A stretch of DNA of 64,000 bases from CAVTPU01 sp963736695. GTDB taxonomy: Bacteria; Actinomycetota; Actinomycetes; Mycobacteriales; Micromonosporaceae. The stretch lies in the NCBI GenBank assembly GCA_963736695.1, contig CAVTPU010000004.1, positions 2,356,001 through 2,420,000 on the forward strand, read 5' to 3'. The notes under the pieces are model-generated. The model did no database searches. It was not told the DNA's origin and saw only the letters and a list, made by a program, of their open reading frames with translations. The position numbers and the translations under genes are program-made. This document shows, one piece after another, positions 25,108 to 33,955 of this stretch (position 1 is its first letter; every line of letters starts with the position of its first letter).

Positions 25108-26451
25108 TCACAACGGGATGAACCCGATGGTCCGGCCGCTGGCGATGAGCAGCCCACGCTCACCGTGACCGATGACCGCGCCCCGGGTGGTGAACTCACG
25201 CAGCGGTGCCACCGGCCGGTGCCCCAGCACAGTGATCTTGCCGGTCGTCGGGTCGTGGATGAGCACCAGCGTGGCCGTGACCGCCGCCCGAACGTCGTCG
25301 CCCGCCGGGCCGGACCACACGGTGGGGGCGCCCTCGGCGATGAGGTCGATGACCCTGACCGTCGTCGCGTCCGCGCCGCGAACCACGGCGAGTTCACCGT
25401 CGGTGGCGAGCACCCGCTCGTCGGCGAGGCCGGTCCAGACCGGCGCCCCCTTGTCCGCTCTGACGATCGCTGGGCTGGCGCCGACGGCGACGAGGTGTCC
25501 ACGCACCCCGAGGGGGTCGGCGCGCTGTTCGCAGCCGGCACCGCTTGACGTGCCGAGGTCGAGCCCGTCGCGCCGCCACGCCGCCTGACCCGACCGATAG
25601 TCGTCGGCGGTGATCCACACCTGACATCCGGATGGCCCCGGTTTTCCCCCGGTGGTGAGCACCCGTTCGCCGACGATCGCCGCACGGCTCGTCTGACCGG
25701 GTGTGGCGAACTCCCGTACAAGGGAACCCGCCACAGTGTCGATCACCTGGGTCTGGTCGCCGACCGGGAGGCCGATCACCGGCGGGGTGGGGCCGGGGGT
25801 GCCCAGCGCGGCCGCTGCGAACCACTCGGCCGGATCACGCAGTCCCGCGAGCCGGGGGTTGGGGCCGATGAGGGTACGCGCGGCCGCGCTCACGGTGACG
25901 CTCCAGAGCACTGCGCCGTTGTCCCGATGGCGGCGCGCCCGCAGTCGACAGCCCTCGTCGTCGCAGTTGAGGTCGAGGAGTTTGTCGGCGAACGCCCACA
26001 CCGCGTCGGCTTCGGGTTCACGCCAAATGACCGCCCCGCTCGCCGGGTCGAGCACCGCATAGCCACGTCCGACGCCGTTTGCGTGGTCGGGATCGCGGGC
26101 CCGTTGGCGCACCACGACGACGTCGACGGCGGGCAACGCCCACGACACGTCCTGGCTCCACGCGAGATCGCCACTGCCGGCGGCGAACGCTTCGACGTAA
26201 CCACGGTTGGCGACCACCACCTGGCCAGTAGCGAGCACGGCAGCGACGTCGGGCACGCCGCCGACCCGTACGGTCCATTGTGGTGCGGGGCTGGAGATGG
26301 CGGTGAGGTTGGCCCACCACCCAGTCACCGTGGTGATCGCCGGCTGGGGATTCCACACCTTGGTGCTCACGAGAATGGTGCTAACCATGACAAAAGTCAT
26401 GACGAGCAGCAGCACCTGGCAGATCCGACACCTGCGTAGGCGACCCGCCAC
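25108..26451 (-). CDS. Membrane-anchored beta-propeller-like protein
   Basis: A 447-residue protein. A basic N-terminus and one membrane helix (about 12-30, VLLLVMTFVMVSTILVST) anchor it, and the rest is exported. The exported part is built of repeated strands with PQQ/WD-like phrases such as GRGYAVLDPASGAVIWREP, DNGAVLWSVTVS, VIDTVAGSLVREF and IHDPTTGKITVLG, suggesting a six- to eight-bladed propeller. Four cysteines (LNCDDEGC, SGC, AGC) may form disulfides. Binding rather than catalysis is likely; the ligand is unknown. A second protein of the same design is encoded at 31704-32981. GTG 26451 has TATCGT six bases upstream (leaderless pattern). Confidence 0.75.
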   Translation of the reverse strand: MAGRLRRCRICQVLLLVMTFVMVSTILVSTKVWNPQPAITTVTGWWANLTAISSPAPQWTVRVGGVPDVAAVLATGQVVVANRGYVEAFAAGSGDLAWSQDVSWALPAVDVVVVRQRARDPDHANGVGRGYAVLDPASGAVIWREPEADAVWAFADKLLDLNCDDEGCRLRARRHRDNGAVLWSVTVSAAARTLIGPNPRLAGLRDPAEWFAAAALGTPGPTPPVIGLPVGDQTQVIDTVAGSLVREFATPGQTSRAAIVGERVLTTGGKPGPSGCQVWITADDYRSGQAAWRRDGLDLGTSSGAGCEQRADPLGVRGHLVAVGASPAIVRADKGAPVWTGLADERVLATDGELAVVRGADATTVRVIDLIAEGAPTVWSGPAGDDVRAAVTATLVLIHDPTTGKITVLGHRPVAPLREFTTRGAVIGHGERGLLIASGRTIGFIPL

Positions 26452-26488
26452 ATGGTCACGATACCCAGTGCCGACCCGCGTCGCTGGG

Positions 26489-26977
26489 TCAGGTCGTGGC
26501 GGCCGACTTCACCAACGGCAGCGTGCGATAGGGGATCTGCTCCGCGAGCGCGATGATCGTCGAGGCCCGCACGATCGGTTCGGCGGCGACCAGCTCGTCG
26601 ATGACCCGTTGCAGGTCGGCGTTGGAGCGGGCCACGATCCGGCAGAGCAGGTCGGCCGACCCGGTGATGGTGTGCGCCTCGAGCACCTCCGGGATCGCGG
26701 CGAGGTGCGAGGCGACCGGATCGTGACCGGCCCGTTGCCGAATCTCCAGCGTGACGAAGGCGGTGACCGCGAAACCGAGTGCCGCCGGCGAGACGTCGGG
26801 TCCGAATCCCCGAATCACCCCTCGCCTGATCAGTTTGTCCAGCCGGGCCTGGACCGTGCCCCGGGCGACCCGTAGCCGGCGTGCGCACTCCAGCACGCCG
26901 ATGCGCGGCTCCGCCTCAAACAGCGCGATGAGCCGCGCGTCGAGCGAGTCGATCGCGGTCTGTTCCATCGTCGCCAT
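26489..26977 (-). CDS. Lrp/AsnC-family transcriptional regulator
   Basis: A 162-residue regulator. N-terminal winged helix (LDARLIALFEAEPRIGVLECARRLRVARGTVQARLDKLIRRGVI, about 10-53) and C-terminal RAM ligand domain (FVTLEIRQRAGHDPVASHLAAIPEVLEAHTITGSADLLCRIVARSNADLQRVIDEL). It starts at an ATG with GGAGG ten bases upstream. Family members of this type commonly sit beside hppD and sense aromatic amino acids. Here a Dps gene intervenes, but hppD lies 0.8 kb away. I infer control of tyrosine catabolism. Confidence 0.92.
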   Translation of the reverse strand: MATMEQTAIDSLDARLIALFEAEPRIGVLECARRLRVARGTVQARLDKLIRRGVIRGFGPDVSPAALGFAVTAFVTLEIRQRAGHDPVASHLAAIPEVLEAHTITGSADLLCRIVARSNADLQRVIDELVAAEPIVRASTIIALAEQIPYRTLPLVKSAATT

Positions 26978-27021
26978 CCGGCACCTCCTGACGCTGCCGG
27001 ATGGCGACGCGACAAGTCAGC

Positions 27022-27525
27022 TCAAGCGCCGACCCGCTGCACGGTGAACATCCAGCGATGCTTCTCCAACTCGGCCAACACCCCGGTCAGCAGATCCTGA
27101 CTCACGACGTCGGTCTGCCCCAACCGGTCGACGCGATGCCGCACATGCAGGCAGATCTCGGCCAGTGTCTCACTGATGAGATCGACGACCTCGGCGTCGC
27201 GCACCTGCCCGGCCGGAAAGTCGGGCAACGGGGTGCTCTTCGTCACCGTCGCCGGGCGAGCGTCCACCGCATATCCGATCGCGACCGCGCGTTCGGCGAC
27301 GAGATCGGCGGCGTCGCGGGCCGCGTCGGTGAGTTTGTCGAGCTGTTTGTGCACCGGCACGAAGTGCGCGCCGGCGACGTTCCAATGCGCCTGTTTGGCG
27401 CGCAGGTGCAGGTCGGTGAGTTCGATCAGGGTCTCCTGCAGCGCAGTGCCGGTGGCCCCGAGGTCCACTTGCACGTGACCTGTCATCTCATTGCCCGGAA
27501 TCTCGGGCAGCCGTCGAGCTGGCAT
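27022..27525 (-). CDS. dps: Dps-family ferritin-like DNA-protection protein
   Basis: A 167-residue subunit of a dodecameric iron-storage shell that oxidises iron with peroxide and shields DNA. The ferroxidase signature is complete: LHLRAKQAHWNVAGAHFVPVHKQLDKLTDAARDAADLVAERAVAIG, with ligand His in HWNV and acidic residues in the second helix. The C-terminal helix ends QRVGA. ATG 27525 has a GGGGGAG site close upstream. It is divergent from hppD, and the spacer must hold both promoters. Confidence 0.92.
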   Translation of the reverse strand: MPARRLPEIPGNEMTGHVQVDLGATGTALQETLIELTDLHLRAKQAHWNVAGAHFVPVHKQLDKLTDAARDAADLVAERAVAIGYAVDARPATVTKSTPLPDFPAGQVRDAEVVDLISETLAEICLHVRHRVDRLGQTDVVSQDLLTGVLAELEKHRWMFTVQRVGA

Positions 27526-27765
27526 CGCTCCCCCTCGCGTTCGTCTCACGCCGAGATATCCACCCAGTCTGTCAGGCGAGACGCGGGATCGAAGGCACAA
27601 CGACACGGCCGGTGGACATTTTGCAGGGCGAAAACAACCTTATACCGTACGTTGTGCACAGGTTGTCCACGAACTATGGCGCGCCTTGCCCACTGTCGCC
27701 TCCACCAGCCACTCTCACATCGACGGCGCTCGACCGAGGGTCGGGAGGCGACGAGAGGAGCGGCG

Positions 27766-28968
27766 ATGACGGCGACAGTGGATCGGCCCGGCCTGGCGGG
27801 CGAAGACGGCGTCGACGATGGCCTCGACATCGACGCGCTCGTCGGCGCGATCGGACACGATTCGGCGGACGACCCGTTCCCGATCAACGGCATCGATCAC
27901 GTCAGTTTCGCTGTCGGCAACGCGCTGCAGGCGGCCCACTATTATTCGACCGCGTTCGGCATGACGTGCGTGGCCTATCGGGGCCCCGAGACCGGACACC
28001 CCGACCACGCCGAATATCTGCTCGTCTCCGGCCAGGTCCGCTTCGTGCTCACCGGTGCGGTGCACGCCGACGCGCCGGCGGCGGCGCATCACGCCCGCCA
28101 CGGCGACGGCATCACCGACATCGCGTTGCGCGTGCCCGACGTTGACGCCGGTTATGCCCACGCCATCGCAGCCGGCGCGACCGGGGTCGAGTCGCCGCAC
28201 GACCGCACCGATGAGCACGGAACGGTGCGCGTGGCACGCATCGCCACCTTCGGCGACACAGTGCACACGCTCGTCGACCGATCTCGATATGACGGAGTCT
28301 TCCTGCCCGGCTTCACGCCGCGCGATCCGATCATCGACCGTGGCGCGGCGAAACGACTTTTCCAGGCCGTCGATCACATCGTCGGCAACGTGGACTTCGG
28401 CCGAATGGACGAATGGGTCGCGTTCTACCGCACCGTCATGGGATTCACCACGATGGCCGAGTTCACCGGAGACGACATCTCCACCCAGTATTCGGCGCTC
28501 ATGAGCAAGGTCGTCGCGAACGGTAACCGCCGCGTGAAGTTCCCGCTCAACGAGCCCGCCACCGGGCTGCGCCGGTCACAGATCGAGGAGTTCCTCCAGT
28601 TCTATGGCGGGCCGGGGGCCCAGCATGTGGCGTTAGCCACCAACGACATCATCGCCACCGTCGACGCCATGCGCGCGGCCGGAGTGGAGTTCCTCGACAC
28701 CCCCGACGCCTACTATGACGACCCGGTGTTGCGCGAACGCATCGGTGAGGTCCGAGTGCCGATCGACGAGCTGCGCCGGCGACGAATCCTCGTCGACCGG
28801 GACGAGGACGGATATCTGCTGCAGATCTTCACCAGACCCGTGCAGGACAGGCCGACGTTCTTCTTCGAAATCATCGAGCGGCACGGTTCGCTCGGCTTCG
28901 GAAAGGGAAATTTCCAGGCCCTCTTCGAGGCGATCGAACGCGAACAGCAGCGACGGGGCAACTTGTAG
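27766..28968 (+). CDS. hppD: 4-hydroxyphenylpyruvate dioxygenase
   Basis: A 400-residue iron(II) enzyme that turns 4-hydroxyphenylpyruvate into homogentisate, the second step of tyrosine breakdown. It consists of two VOC-fold halves. The iron ligands are visible as His204 (AVDHIVGNVD), His287 (GAQHVALATNDI) and Glu368 (FFFEIIERHG). FQFKFPLNEPA-type substrate loop is present as RRVKFPLNEPATGL. The ATG has GAGAGGAG upstream. The window also encodes the preceding aminotransferase (30588) and the following homogentisate dioxygenase (33956), on the same strand but not in one operon. Confidence 0.96.
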   Translation: MTATVDRPGLAGEDGVDDGLDIDALVGAIGHDSADDPFPINGIDHVSFAVGNALQAAHYYSTAFGMTCVAYRGPETGHPDHAEYLLVSGQVRFVLTGAVHADAPAAAHHARHGDGITDIALRVPDVDAGYAHAIAAGATGVESPHDRTDEHGTVRVARIATFGDTVHTLVDRSRYDGVFLPGFTPRDPIIDRGAAKRLFQAVDHIVGNVDFGRMDEWVAFYRTVMGFTTMAEFTGDDISTQYSALMSKVVANGNRRVKFPLNEPATGLRRSQIEEFLQFYGGPGAQHVALATNDIIATVDAMRAAGVEFLDTPDAYYDDPVLRERIGEVRVPIDELRRRRILVDRDEDGYLLQIFTRPVQDRPTFFFEIIERHGSLGFGKGNFQALFEAIEREQQRRGNL

Positions 28969-28980
28969 CACTATTACTGC

Positions 28981-29745
28981 GTGACCACGCCACATTCCTC
29001 AGCTCCCGGACCCGAGGCGACCCCGACCCCACCCACCGAGGGTGGGCTTCCCGGGCCAGCCTCGGCGCCCGGGCAGCCACACGGGCCGCTTCAGCCCTAT
29101 GCGCCACCCCAGCCGCAAGCCCCACCACCTCAGCCACACGTGCCGGTCCAACCGCTGAGTGCGCCGGTCTCCGGCTATGCCCCGCCGGCCGGATTCGCGC
29201 CCGCACCGACGCCGATCGCCCCGTGTGGGCAGCCACTCGCGTCGTTCGGCCACCGGCTCGGCGCCTTCATCATTGACGGACTTATCGTCGGCGCCACCAG
29301 CATGATCTTCTTCATTCCGCTGGTCGGTTTCGCACTGTTCGGACTGCTCGGCGCGTTCGGCGACGTCAGAACCGTCAACGGAGTCACCACGGCGGGCGGG
29401 CCGCCCAGCATCGGGGCGGTGCTCGGTGTCATGGCCATCATGCTGCTCGCCTATGCGATCAGCCTCGGGTTGGGATACCTCTACTACGTCGAGTTGGCCC
29501 TGCGCGACAACGGCCGAACGATCGGCAAGAAACTGCTGCGACTGCGCATCGTGGCGGTGGATCCGAACCGCACCCTGACGAGAGGCGACATCGCCAAACG
29601 CTATCTCGCCGGGCACGTGGCCCCGCTCGTGATCCCGTTCTTCAGCTGGGTCGACGGGCTGTGGCAACTGTGGGACAAGCCCTATCAACAGTGCCTGCAC
29701 GACAAGTTCGCGGCTACCGTCGTCATCCAGGAGCCCGCAGCGTGA
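28981..29745 (+). CDS. RDD-family membrane protein
   Basis: A 254-residue protein. Residues 1-75 are a Pro/Gln-rich cytoplasmic tail. The RDD domain follows with LASFGHRLGAFIIDGLIVGATSMIFF (the Arg and Asp of the name), a second helix pair around AVLGVMAIMLLAYAISLGLGYLYYVEL, and the conserved RTIGKKLLRLRIVAVD and QCLHDKFAATVVI motifs. The function is not established; some relatives act in cation balance. It begins 12 bp after hppD and overlaps the next RDD gene (GTGA), so these may be co-transcribed. Confidence 0.88.
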   Translation: MTTPHSSAPGPEATPTPPTEGGLPGPASAPGQPHGPLQPYAPPQPQAPPPQPHVPVQPLSAPVSGYAPPAGFAPAPTPIAPCGQPLASFGHRLGAFIIDGLIVGATSMIFFIPLVGFALFGLLGAFGDVRTVNGVTTAGGPPSIGAVLGVMAIMLLAYAISLGLGYLYYVELALRDNGRTIGKKLLRLRIVAVDPNRTLTRGDIAKRYLAGHVAPLVIPFFSWVDGLWQLWDKPYQQCLHDKFAATVVIQEPAA

Positions 29746-30578
29746 GCAGCGTCACCCCGGGGTGGTATCCCGATCCCGCCGAGCCCTCGACCCAGCGCTA
29801 TTGGGATGGTGGAGGCTGGGTCGGGGCCGCGATCCCGGCCGATGCCACCCCGCCCGACGGCCCGCCGGCCGACAGTCCACCGGCCAACAGTCCACCGCCT
29901 GAACCGGTCACACCGACACCACCGGCGCCAGAGACCGGACCGGGCGCGGCCCAGGCAGGACCCGTACCCGCTGGGTCTTCGGCCCCAGGGGCGTCAGGGC
30001 ATCCCTTTTTGCTCACCTATCCCAAATATCCCGGCCCGCCCGAGCCACACGGAATGAGACTCGCCGGGCTCGGCGCCCGTTTCGTCGCCCGCCTCGTCGA
30101 CGTGCTCGCCCTCATCGTGCTCTGTTCGGCCGCCAACGCGTTGTTCGCCTATCAGTGGTGGCAGATCTTCAAGCCGATCATGCGGCAGGTGGCGGCCGGC
30201 GAGACCGCCCTCAACGTGCCGTCGGAGTTCTCCTCGCTGCTGCTGCTCATGTGCGTGGTCACCACCGCGGTCTGGCTCGCCTATGAGGTGCCGTCGACGG
30301 CGGCGAGCGGTCAGACCCTCGGCAAACGGATCATGGGCATCACCGTGGTGCGCATGGAGAACACCGAGCCGCTGGGCTTCGGCCGGGCGTTGCGCCGGTG
30401 GCTGCGTTTCGGCCTGCCGACCCTGTTGTGGACGTTCTGCGGGGTGGGTTTCGTGTTGCAGCTCATGGACTGTGGCTTCGCCGCGCTCGACCGACCGTTG
30501 CGGCAAGCGCTGCACGACAAGGCGGCCGCGACCGTCGTCGTCCAGGTTCCCCGACCGTCAACGCCCCCACGTGTTTGA
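29742..30578 (+). CDS. RDD-family protein with DUF2510 N-terminus
   Basis: A 278-residue membrane protein. It starts with the DUF2510 motif TPGWYPDPAEPSTQRYWDGGGWV. A Pro-rich linker (30-90) follows, then an RDD domain with four hydrophobic segments (RFVARLVDVLALIVLCSAANALF, LLLLMCVVTTAVWLAYE, TLLWTFCGVGFVLQLMD) and the motif QTLGKRIMGITVVR. The GTG start overlaps the upstream RDD stop codon. Two different RDD proteins in tandem suggest a heteromeric complex, which is inference. DUF2510 is a short extracytoplasmic or cytoplasmic module common in actinobacteria, with unknown function. Confidence 0.88.
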   Translation: MSSVTPGWYPDPAEPSTQRYWDGGGWVGAAIPADATPPDGPPADSPPANSPPPEPVTPTPPAPETGPGAAQAGPVPAGSSAPGASGHPFLLTYPKYPGPPEPHGMRLAGLGARFVARLVDVLALIVLCSAANALFAYQWWQIFKPIMRQVAAGETALNVPSEFSSLLLLMCVVTTAVWLAYEVPSTAASGQTLGKRIMGITVVRMENTEPLGFGRALRRWLRFGLPTLLWTFCGVGFVLQLMDCGFAALDRPLRQALHDKAAATVVVQVPRPSTPPRV

Positions 30579-30587
30579 GGAGACCCC

Positions 30588-31697
30588 ATGCTGACCCGCG
30601 CAGACCTTGAGGCGCTGCCCACCTACGTTCCGGGACGCAGCGTCGCCGGCGCGATCAAACTCGCCTCCAACGAAGTGCCGTTCGGGCCGCTGCCCGGGGT
30701 CGCCGAGGCGATCGCCGAAGCGGCGCTGCACTCGCACCGCTATCCGGACATGGGTGTGGTGGCGCTGCGAGAGGCGCTGGGCGCGCGGCTCGGCGTCGGA
30801 GCCGACCGGATCGCCACCGGCTGCGGATCGGTGGCCCTCGTCGAGCACCTAGCCCGGGCCGCCTGCCAGCAGGGCGAGGAGATCGTCTATGCGTGGCGGT
30901 CCTTCGAGGCATATCCGATCATCGCGGCAACGACCGGCGCCACAAGTGTGCGCGTGGCGAACACCGCCTGGCACGGACACGACCTCGAGGCGATGGCGGC
31001 GGCGGTCACACCGACCACCCGCGTGGTGCTGGTCTGCAACCCCAACAACCCGACGGGTACGGCGGTGCGCCGAGCCGAGCTCGACGCGTTCCTCGACTCG
31101 GTGCCGCCGTCGGTGCTGGTCGTGCTCGACGAGGCCTATCGGGAGTTCGTCACCGACCCGCACGTGCCCGATGGTGTCGACACCTATGGCGATCGACCCA
31201 ACGTGGTGGTGGTGCGCACCCTGTCCAAGGCGTGGGGACTCGCCGGCCTACGGGTCGGCTATCTAGTCGCGGCACCCGCCGTCGCCGCCGCCGTACGCAA
31301 GGTCATCACGCCGTTCTCCACGTCGACCGTCGCGCAGGCTGCGGCGCTCGCCGCCCTCGCCGCCGAACCGGAGATGGCGCGCCGTGCGGCTGCGGTCGTC
31401 GCCGAGCGGACACGGGTCGAGATGGAACTGGCCATGATGTGGCGTGACAGTTCACGACTCGATGAACCCGTCACCACGCCCAGCAACGCGAATTTCGTCT
31501 GGTTGCCGCTCGGCGCCGACTCCGTGCCATTCGCCACGGCGTGCGAGGCGGCCGGCGTGATCGTCCGGCCGTTCCCCAATGAAGGTGTACGGGTGACCAT
31601 CGGCACACCGGCCGAGAACGACGCCTTCCTCGCCGCCGCAGCGGGGTTCATCGGCTCGCGGGGTTCATCGGCCGCAGGGTTTGTCGCCGGTGGGTGA
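30588..31697 (+). CDS. pat: Aromatic / histidinol-phosphate-type aminotransferase
   Basis: A 369-residue class I/II PLP aminotransferase closest in feel to mycobacterial Pat and HisC: KLASNEVPFGPLPGV, TGCGSVALVEHLARAACQ, VCNPNNPTGTAV, VLDEAYREFV and the PLP-lysine motif RTLSKAWGLAGLRVGY. The C-terminal Arg region VRPFPNEGVRVTIGTPAEN binds the substrate carboxylate. Pat enzymes transaminate tyrosine and phenylalanine. Lying between hppD and hmgA, this gene probably supplies 4-hydroxyphenylpyruvate. No other his genes are near, which argues against a dedicated HisC. The ATG has GAGGAGA upstream, ten bases after the RDD gene. Confidence 0.85.
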   Translation: MLTRADLEALPTYVPGRSVAGAIKLASNEVPFGPLPGVAEAIAEAALHSHRYPDMGVVALREALGARLGVGADRIATGCGSVALVEHLARAACQQGEEIVYAWRSFEAYPIIAATTGATSVRVANTAWHGHDLEAMAAAVTPTTRVVLVCNPNNPTGTAVRRAELDAFLDSVPPSVLVVLDEAYREFVTDPHVPDGVDTYGDRPNVVVVRTLSKAWGLAGLRVGYLVAAPAVAAAVRKVITPFSTSTVAQAAALAALAAEPEMARRAAAVVAERTRVEMELAMMWRDSSRLDEPVTTPSNANFVWLPLGADSVPFATACEAAGVIVRPFPNEGVRVTIGTPAENDAFLAAAAGFIGSRGSSAAGFVAGG

Positions 31698-31703
31698 TGG
31701 AGC

Positions 31704-32981
31704 CTAGACCGGGTCGGGATTGCAGGCCGCGAACTTGCCCGGCCAGACCGGCAGTTTCGTCGGCGGATAGAGCTCGACGAGCGCGACCGGCCTCGGACCA
31801 TAGAAATATCGCCGGTCGGGCGCGCTCGCGGCCTCGTTGGTGAGCCGCTCCAGCGCGAGATAACTCCCGTCGGTCGGATGTACGTGGCCGACCCGCCACC
31901 CCTCGTTCGGCAACGACGTGGCGCAACCGAGCACGGTGAGGTGCCCGGTCACGGGGCTGAGCCCCAGCACGGTGCGGTCGTCGGTGAGCAGATAGACGCC
32001 GACCGTGTCGGCGGCGATGAGTTCACCGGTGCCGTTCCAAGTCCACAGCGGCACACCGTCGGTGAGACGTCGGGCAGCGACGCCGGTCGACGTCGGATAG
32101 ACCACCCGGTCGCCGGCGAGCACCGAACCCGGCTCCAGCGCCGGCACCGAGGTCAGGGTTCCGTCGGCGCGCAGCAGCCAGACTTTTGAACCGACTGCGA
32201 CGAGCCGGCACTCGGACCGGCCGAGTGCGCATAGGGTCGGCTGCGCGGGTGCCGAACCCGGCGCGACCCAGCGGCCCCGGTCACGTCCGTCGACGACGCC
32301 GACGAGCGTGACCGCGCGGGTGGCGCAGTCGGGAACGGCGACGAGGGTGGCGCCGGTCCAGATTCGCGGCTCGCATCCGGCCGGCAGGTCCCGTCGCCAC
32401 AGTTGGGCGCCGTCGTGGGCGTCGAACGCGCGCACACCGCCGGGTCCGCTCGCTACCACCACGGCGCGGTCCCGCAGTTTGGCGACGACGAGAGAACGCG
32501 GCTCATAGACCACGGTCGCCCCGGTGCGGCGACCGTCATATCGGCTGGCTGCGACGGGACCCGCAGCCTTCCAACGGATCTTTCCGAGCCGTGCGTCGAC
32601 CGCGACGAGTTTTCCGTCGGACCACTGCGAGACGACCACCGGGCCGGTCGTGGTCTCCGCGACGAGCACGCCGACGACCTGCGCGGGCCACCGTCGATAG
32701 GCCCAATAGGGGGTGGCTTCATAACGCTCGCCGACCGGCGCGTCGGTCCACACCCGCCACTTCTCCGCATAGACGCGCAGGCGGCCTTCGACCACGAGTG
32801 GCGCGGCGCGTAGCTCGCTGTAGGGCCGGTCATCGGTGATGGTCACGACGCCGGGATAGCGCACAGTCGGGCTGGTGAGCATCTCGCTCGGTGCGAGGAC
32901 CCGATAGCCGATGGTGACGAGAATGGCGAGGGCGAGAACGGTCACCGCCGCGGCGATCTTGACCCGAGTTCCCCGTCGCAT
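31704..32981 (-). CDS. Membrane-anchored beta-propeller-like protein
   Basis: A 425-residue protein resembling the one at 25108-26451. A basic start (MRRGTRVK) and one membrane helix (about 8-26, IAAAVTVLALAILVTIGYR) anchor a large exported region. That region has PQQ-like repeats: DGKLVAVDARLGKIRWKA, GGVRAFDAHDGAQLWRRDL, TGVAARRLTDGVPLWTWNG, LGLSPVTGHLTVLG. Cysteine pairs (GCEPR/PDCAT, CALGRSEC) may be disulfides. It probably binds a wall or extracellular partner; no enzyme residues are recognised. ATG 32981 has GGGAGG upstream. It is convergent with the aminotransferase, six bases apart. Confidence 0.75.
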   Translation of the reverse strand: MRRGTRVKIAAAVTVLALAILVTIGYRVLAPSEMLTSPTVRYPGVVTITDDRPYSELRAAPLVVEGRLRVYAEKWRVWTDAPVGERYEATPYWAYRRWPAQVVGVLVAETTTGPVVVSQWSDGKLVAVDARLGKIRWKAAGPVAASRYDGRRTGATVVYEPRSLVVAKLRDRAVVVASGPGGVRAFDAHDGAQLWRRDLPAGCEPRIWTGATLVAVPDCATRAVTLVGVVDGRDRGRWVAPGSAPAQPTLCALGRSECRLVAVGSKVWLLRADGTLTSVPALEPGSVLAGDRVVYPTSTGVAARRLTDGVPLWTWNGTGELIAADTVGVYLLTDDRTVLGLSPVTGHLTVLGCATSLPNEGWRVGHVHPTDGSYLALERLTNEAASAPDRRYFYGPRPVALVELYPPTKLPVWPGKFAACNPDPV

Positions 32982-33031
32982 GGACACCTCCCGCCGAGAC
33001 AGCGTACCGGTCTCGGCGGCCACCCGTGTCG

Positions 33032-33898
33032 TCAGGCCGGTGGCCGCACGAGGCCCAGGCCGACGAGGTCCTCCAGTGGTTCGTCGATGGCGCACGAACC
33101 GAACGCGGTCCACAGTGGTCTCGGTTCGGACAGGTGGCCCCGGACGGCCTCGACGATGGCGATCGCGTCGGTGCCGGCGAGCCGATAGGTCACCTCGGCG
33201 ACGTCGGCGCCGGCGTGGGCCACGATCACCGCCGCGAGGATGTTGAGGAAACCGTGGTGGGTGAAGCCAGTCTCGGGGTCGGCGTGCCGGACAGCCCGGT
33301 GCAGGCCGGCGGTGAGCTTGAACGGCAGGTCGCGGTCCCGGCAGGCGCAGATCACCGCAGCGAGTTCGTTCGGCGTGGGGAAGAGCTCGGCCGCGAGTCC
33401 ACCCGTACGGAATTTGGGAGCGATCCGGGCACCTCCAGCTCGCGCCTCGGCCACGACGTCGAGCGCGCCCAGCAGCCCCCAGGTTAGCGGAATCTCCGCG
33501 TATATGTCGACATAGGCGAATGTGGCCGCGAATGACAGCAGTCGGCGCAGGCCCGGCATGGGGTCTTCGCCGCGTTTAGCCACAGGCGCCTCGAGTTGGC
33601 GCACGTCGAGGTCGTCGGGCAGAACTCCACCCACCCGCCCCACATCGCCGACGAGGCCGACCGCAAGCCGCCTCGAGCTGGCTTTGTCGGAGCCATGACC
33701 CAGTCGACCCGACGCGGCGGGGACGTCGGCGAGTTCGCCGATAGGGATCAACAACGGCCCGACAAGAGACTCATACCAGGCGCCACGATGCCGGTGATGT
33801 GCAGCGACGGCGTCGACGAGGCGGGCGTTGCCGGGTGGGAAGACCGCGGCATCGTCAACGAGATCGGCGAAAACGGCGGGGATGCGGCTCGTTGACAC
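33032..33898 (-). CDS. Conserved hypothetical protein divergent from hmgA
   Basis: A soluble 288-residue protein without membrane segments. I recall similar proteins of unknown function beside homogentisate genes, but cannot name a family. Distinct segments are FADLVDDAAVFPPGNARLVDAVAAHHRHR at the start, GARIAPKFRTGGLAAELFPTPNELAAVI, and LPFKLTAGLHRAVRHADPETGFTHHGFLNIL. The latter alternate strands and helices with conserved Lys, His and Arg, like an aldolase-type TIM barrel active site. It shares a 57-bp promoter region with hmgA, so a role in tyrosine/homogentisate metabolism is a reasonable guess. Confidence 0.75.
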   Translation of the reverse strand: MSTSRIPAVFADLVDDAAVFPPGNARLVDAVAAHHRHRGAWYESLVGPLLIPIGELADVPAASGRLGHGSDKASSRRLAVGLVGDVGRVGGVLPDDLDVRQLEAPVAKRGEDPMPGLRRLLSFAATFAYVDIYAEIPLTWGLLGALDVVAEARAGGARIAPKFRTGGLAAELFPTPNELAAVICACRDRDLPFKLTAGLHRAVRHADPETGFTHHGFLNILAAVIVAHAGADVAEVTYRLAGTDAIAIVEAVRGHLSEPRPLWTAFGSCAIDEPLEDLVGLGLVRPPA

Positions 33899-33955
33899 AG
33901 GTATTGAAGCTAGCGGACGCTACCGACTAGGACAACAGAAGAGGAGGGCTGAGGA

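Noticed and set aside
23469..25121. 550-codon open frame opposite the class I fumarase
   Set aside because: It mirrors a well conserved enzyme gene exactly; its Arg/Gly/Val-rich product and lack of a start site mark it as a shadow frame.
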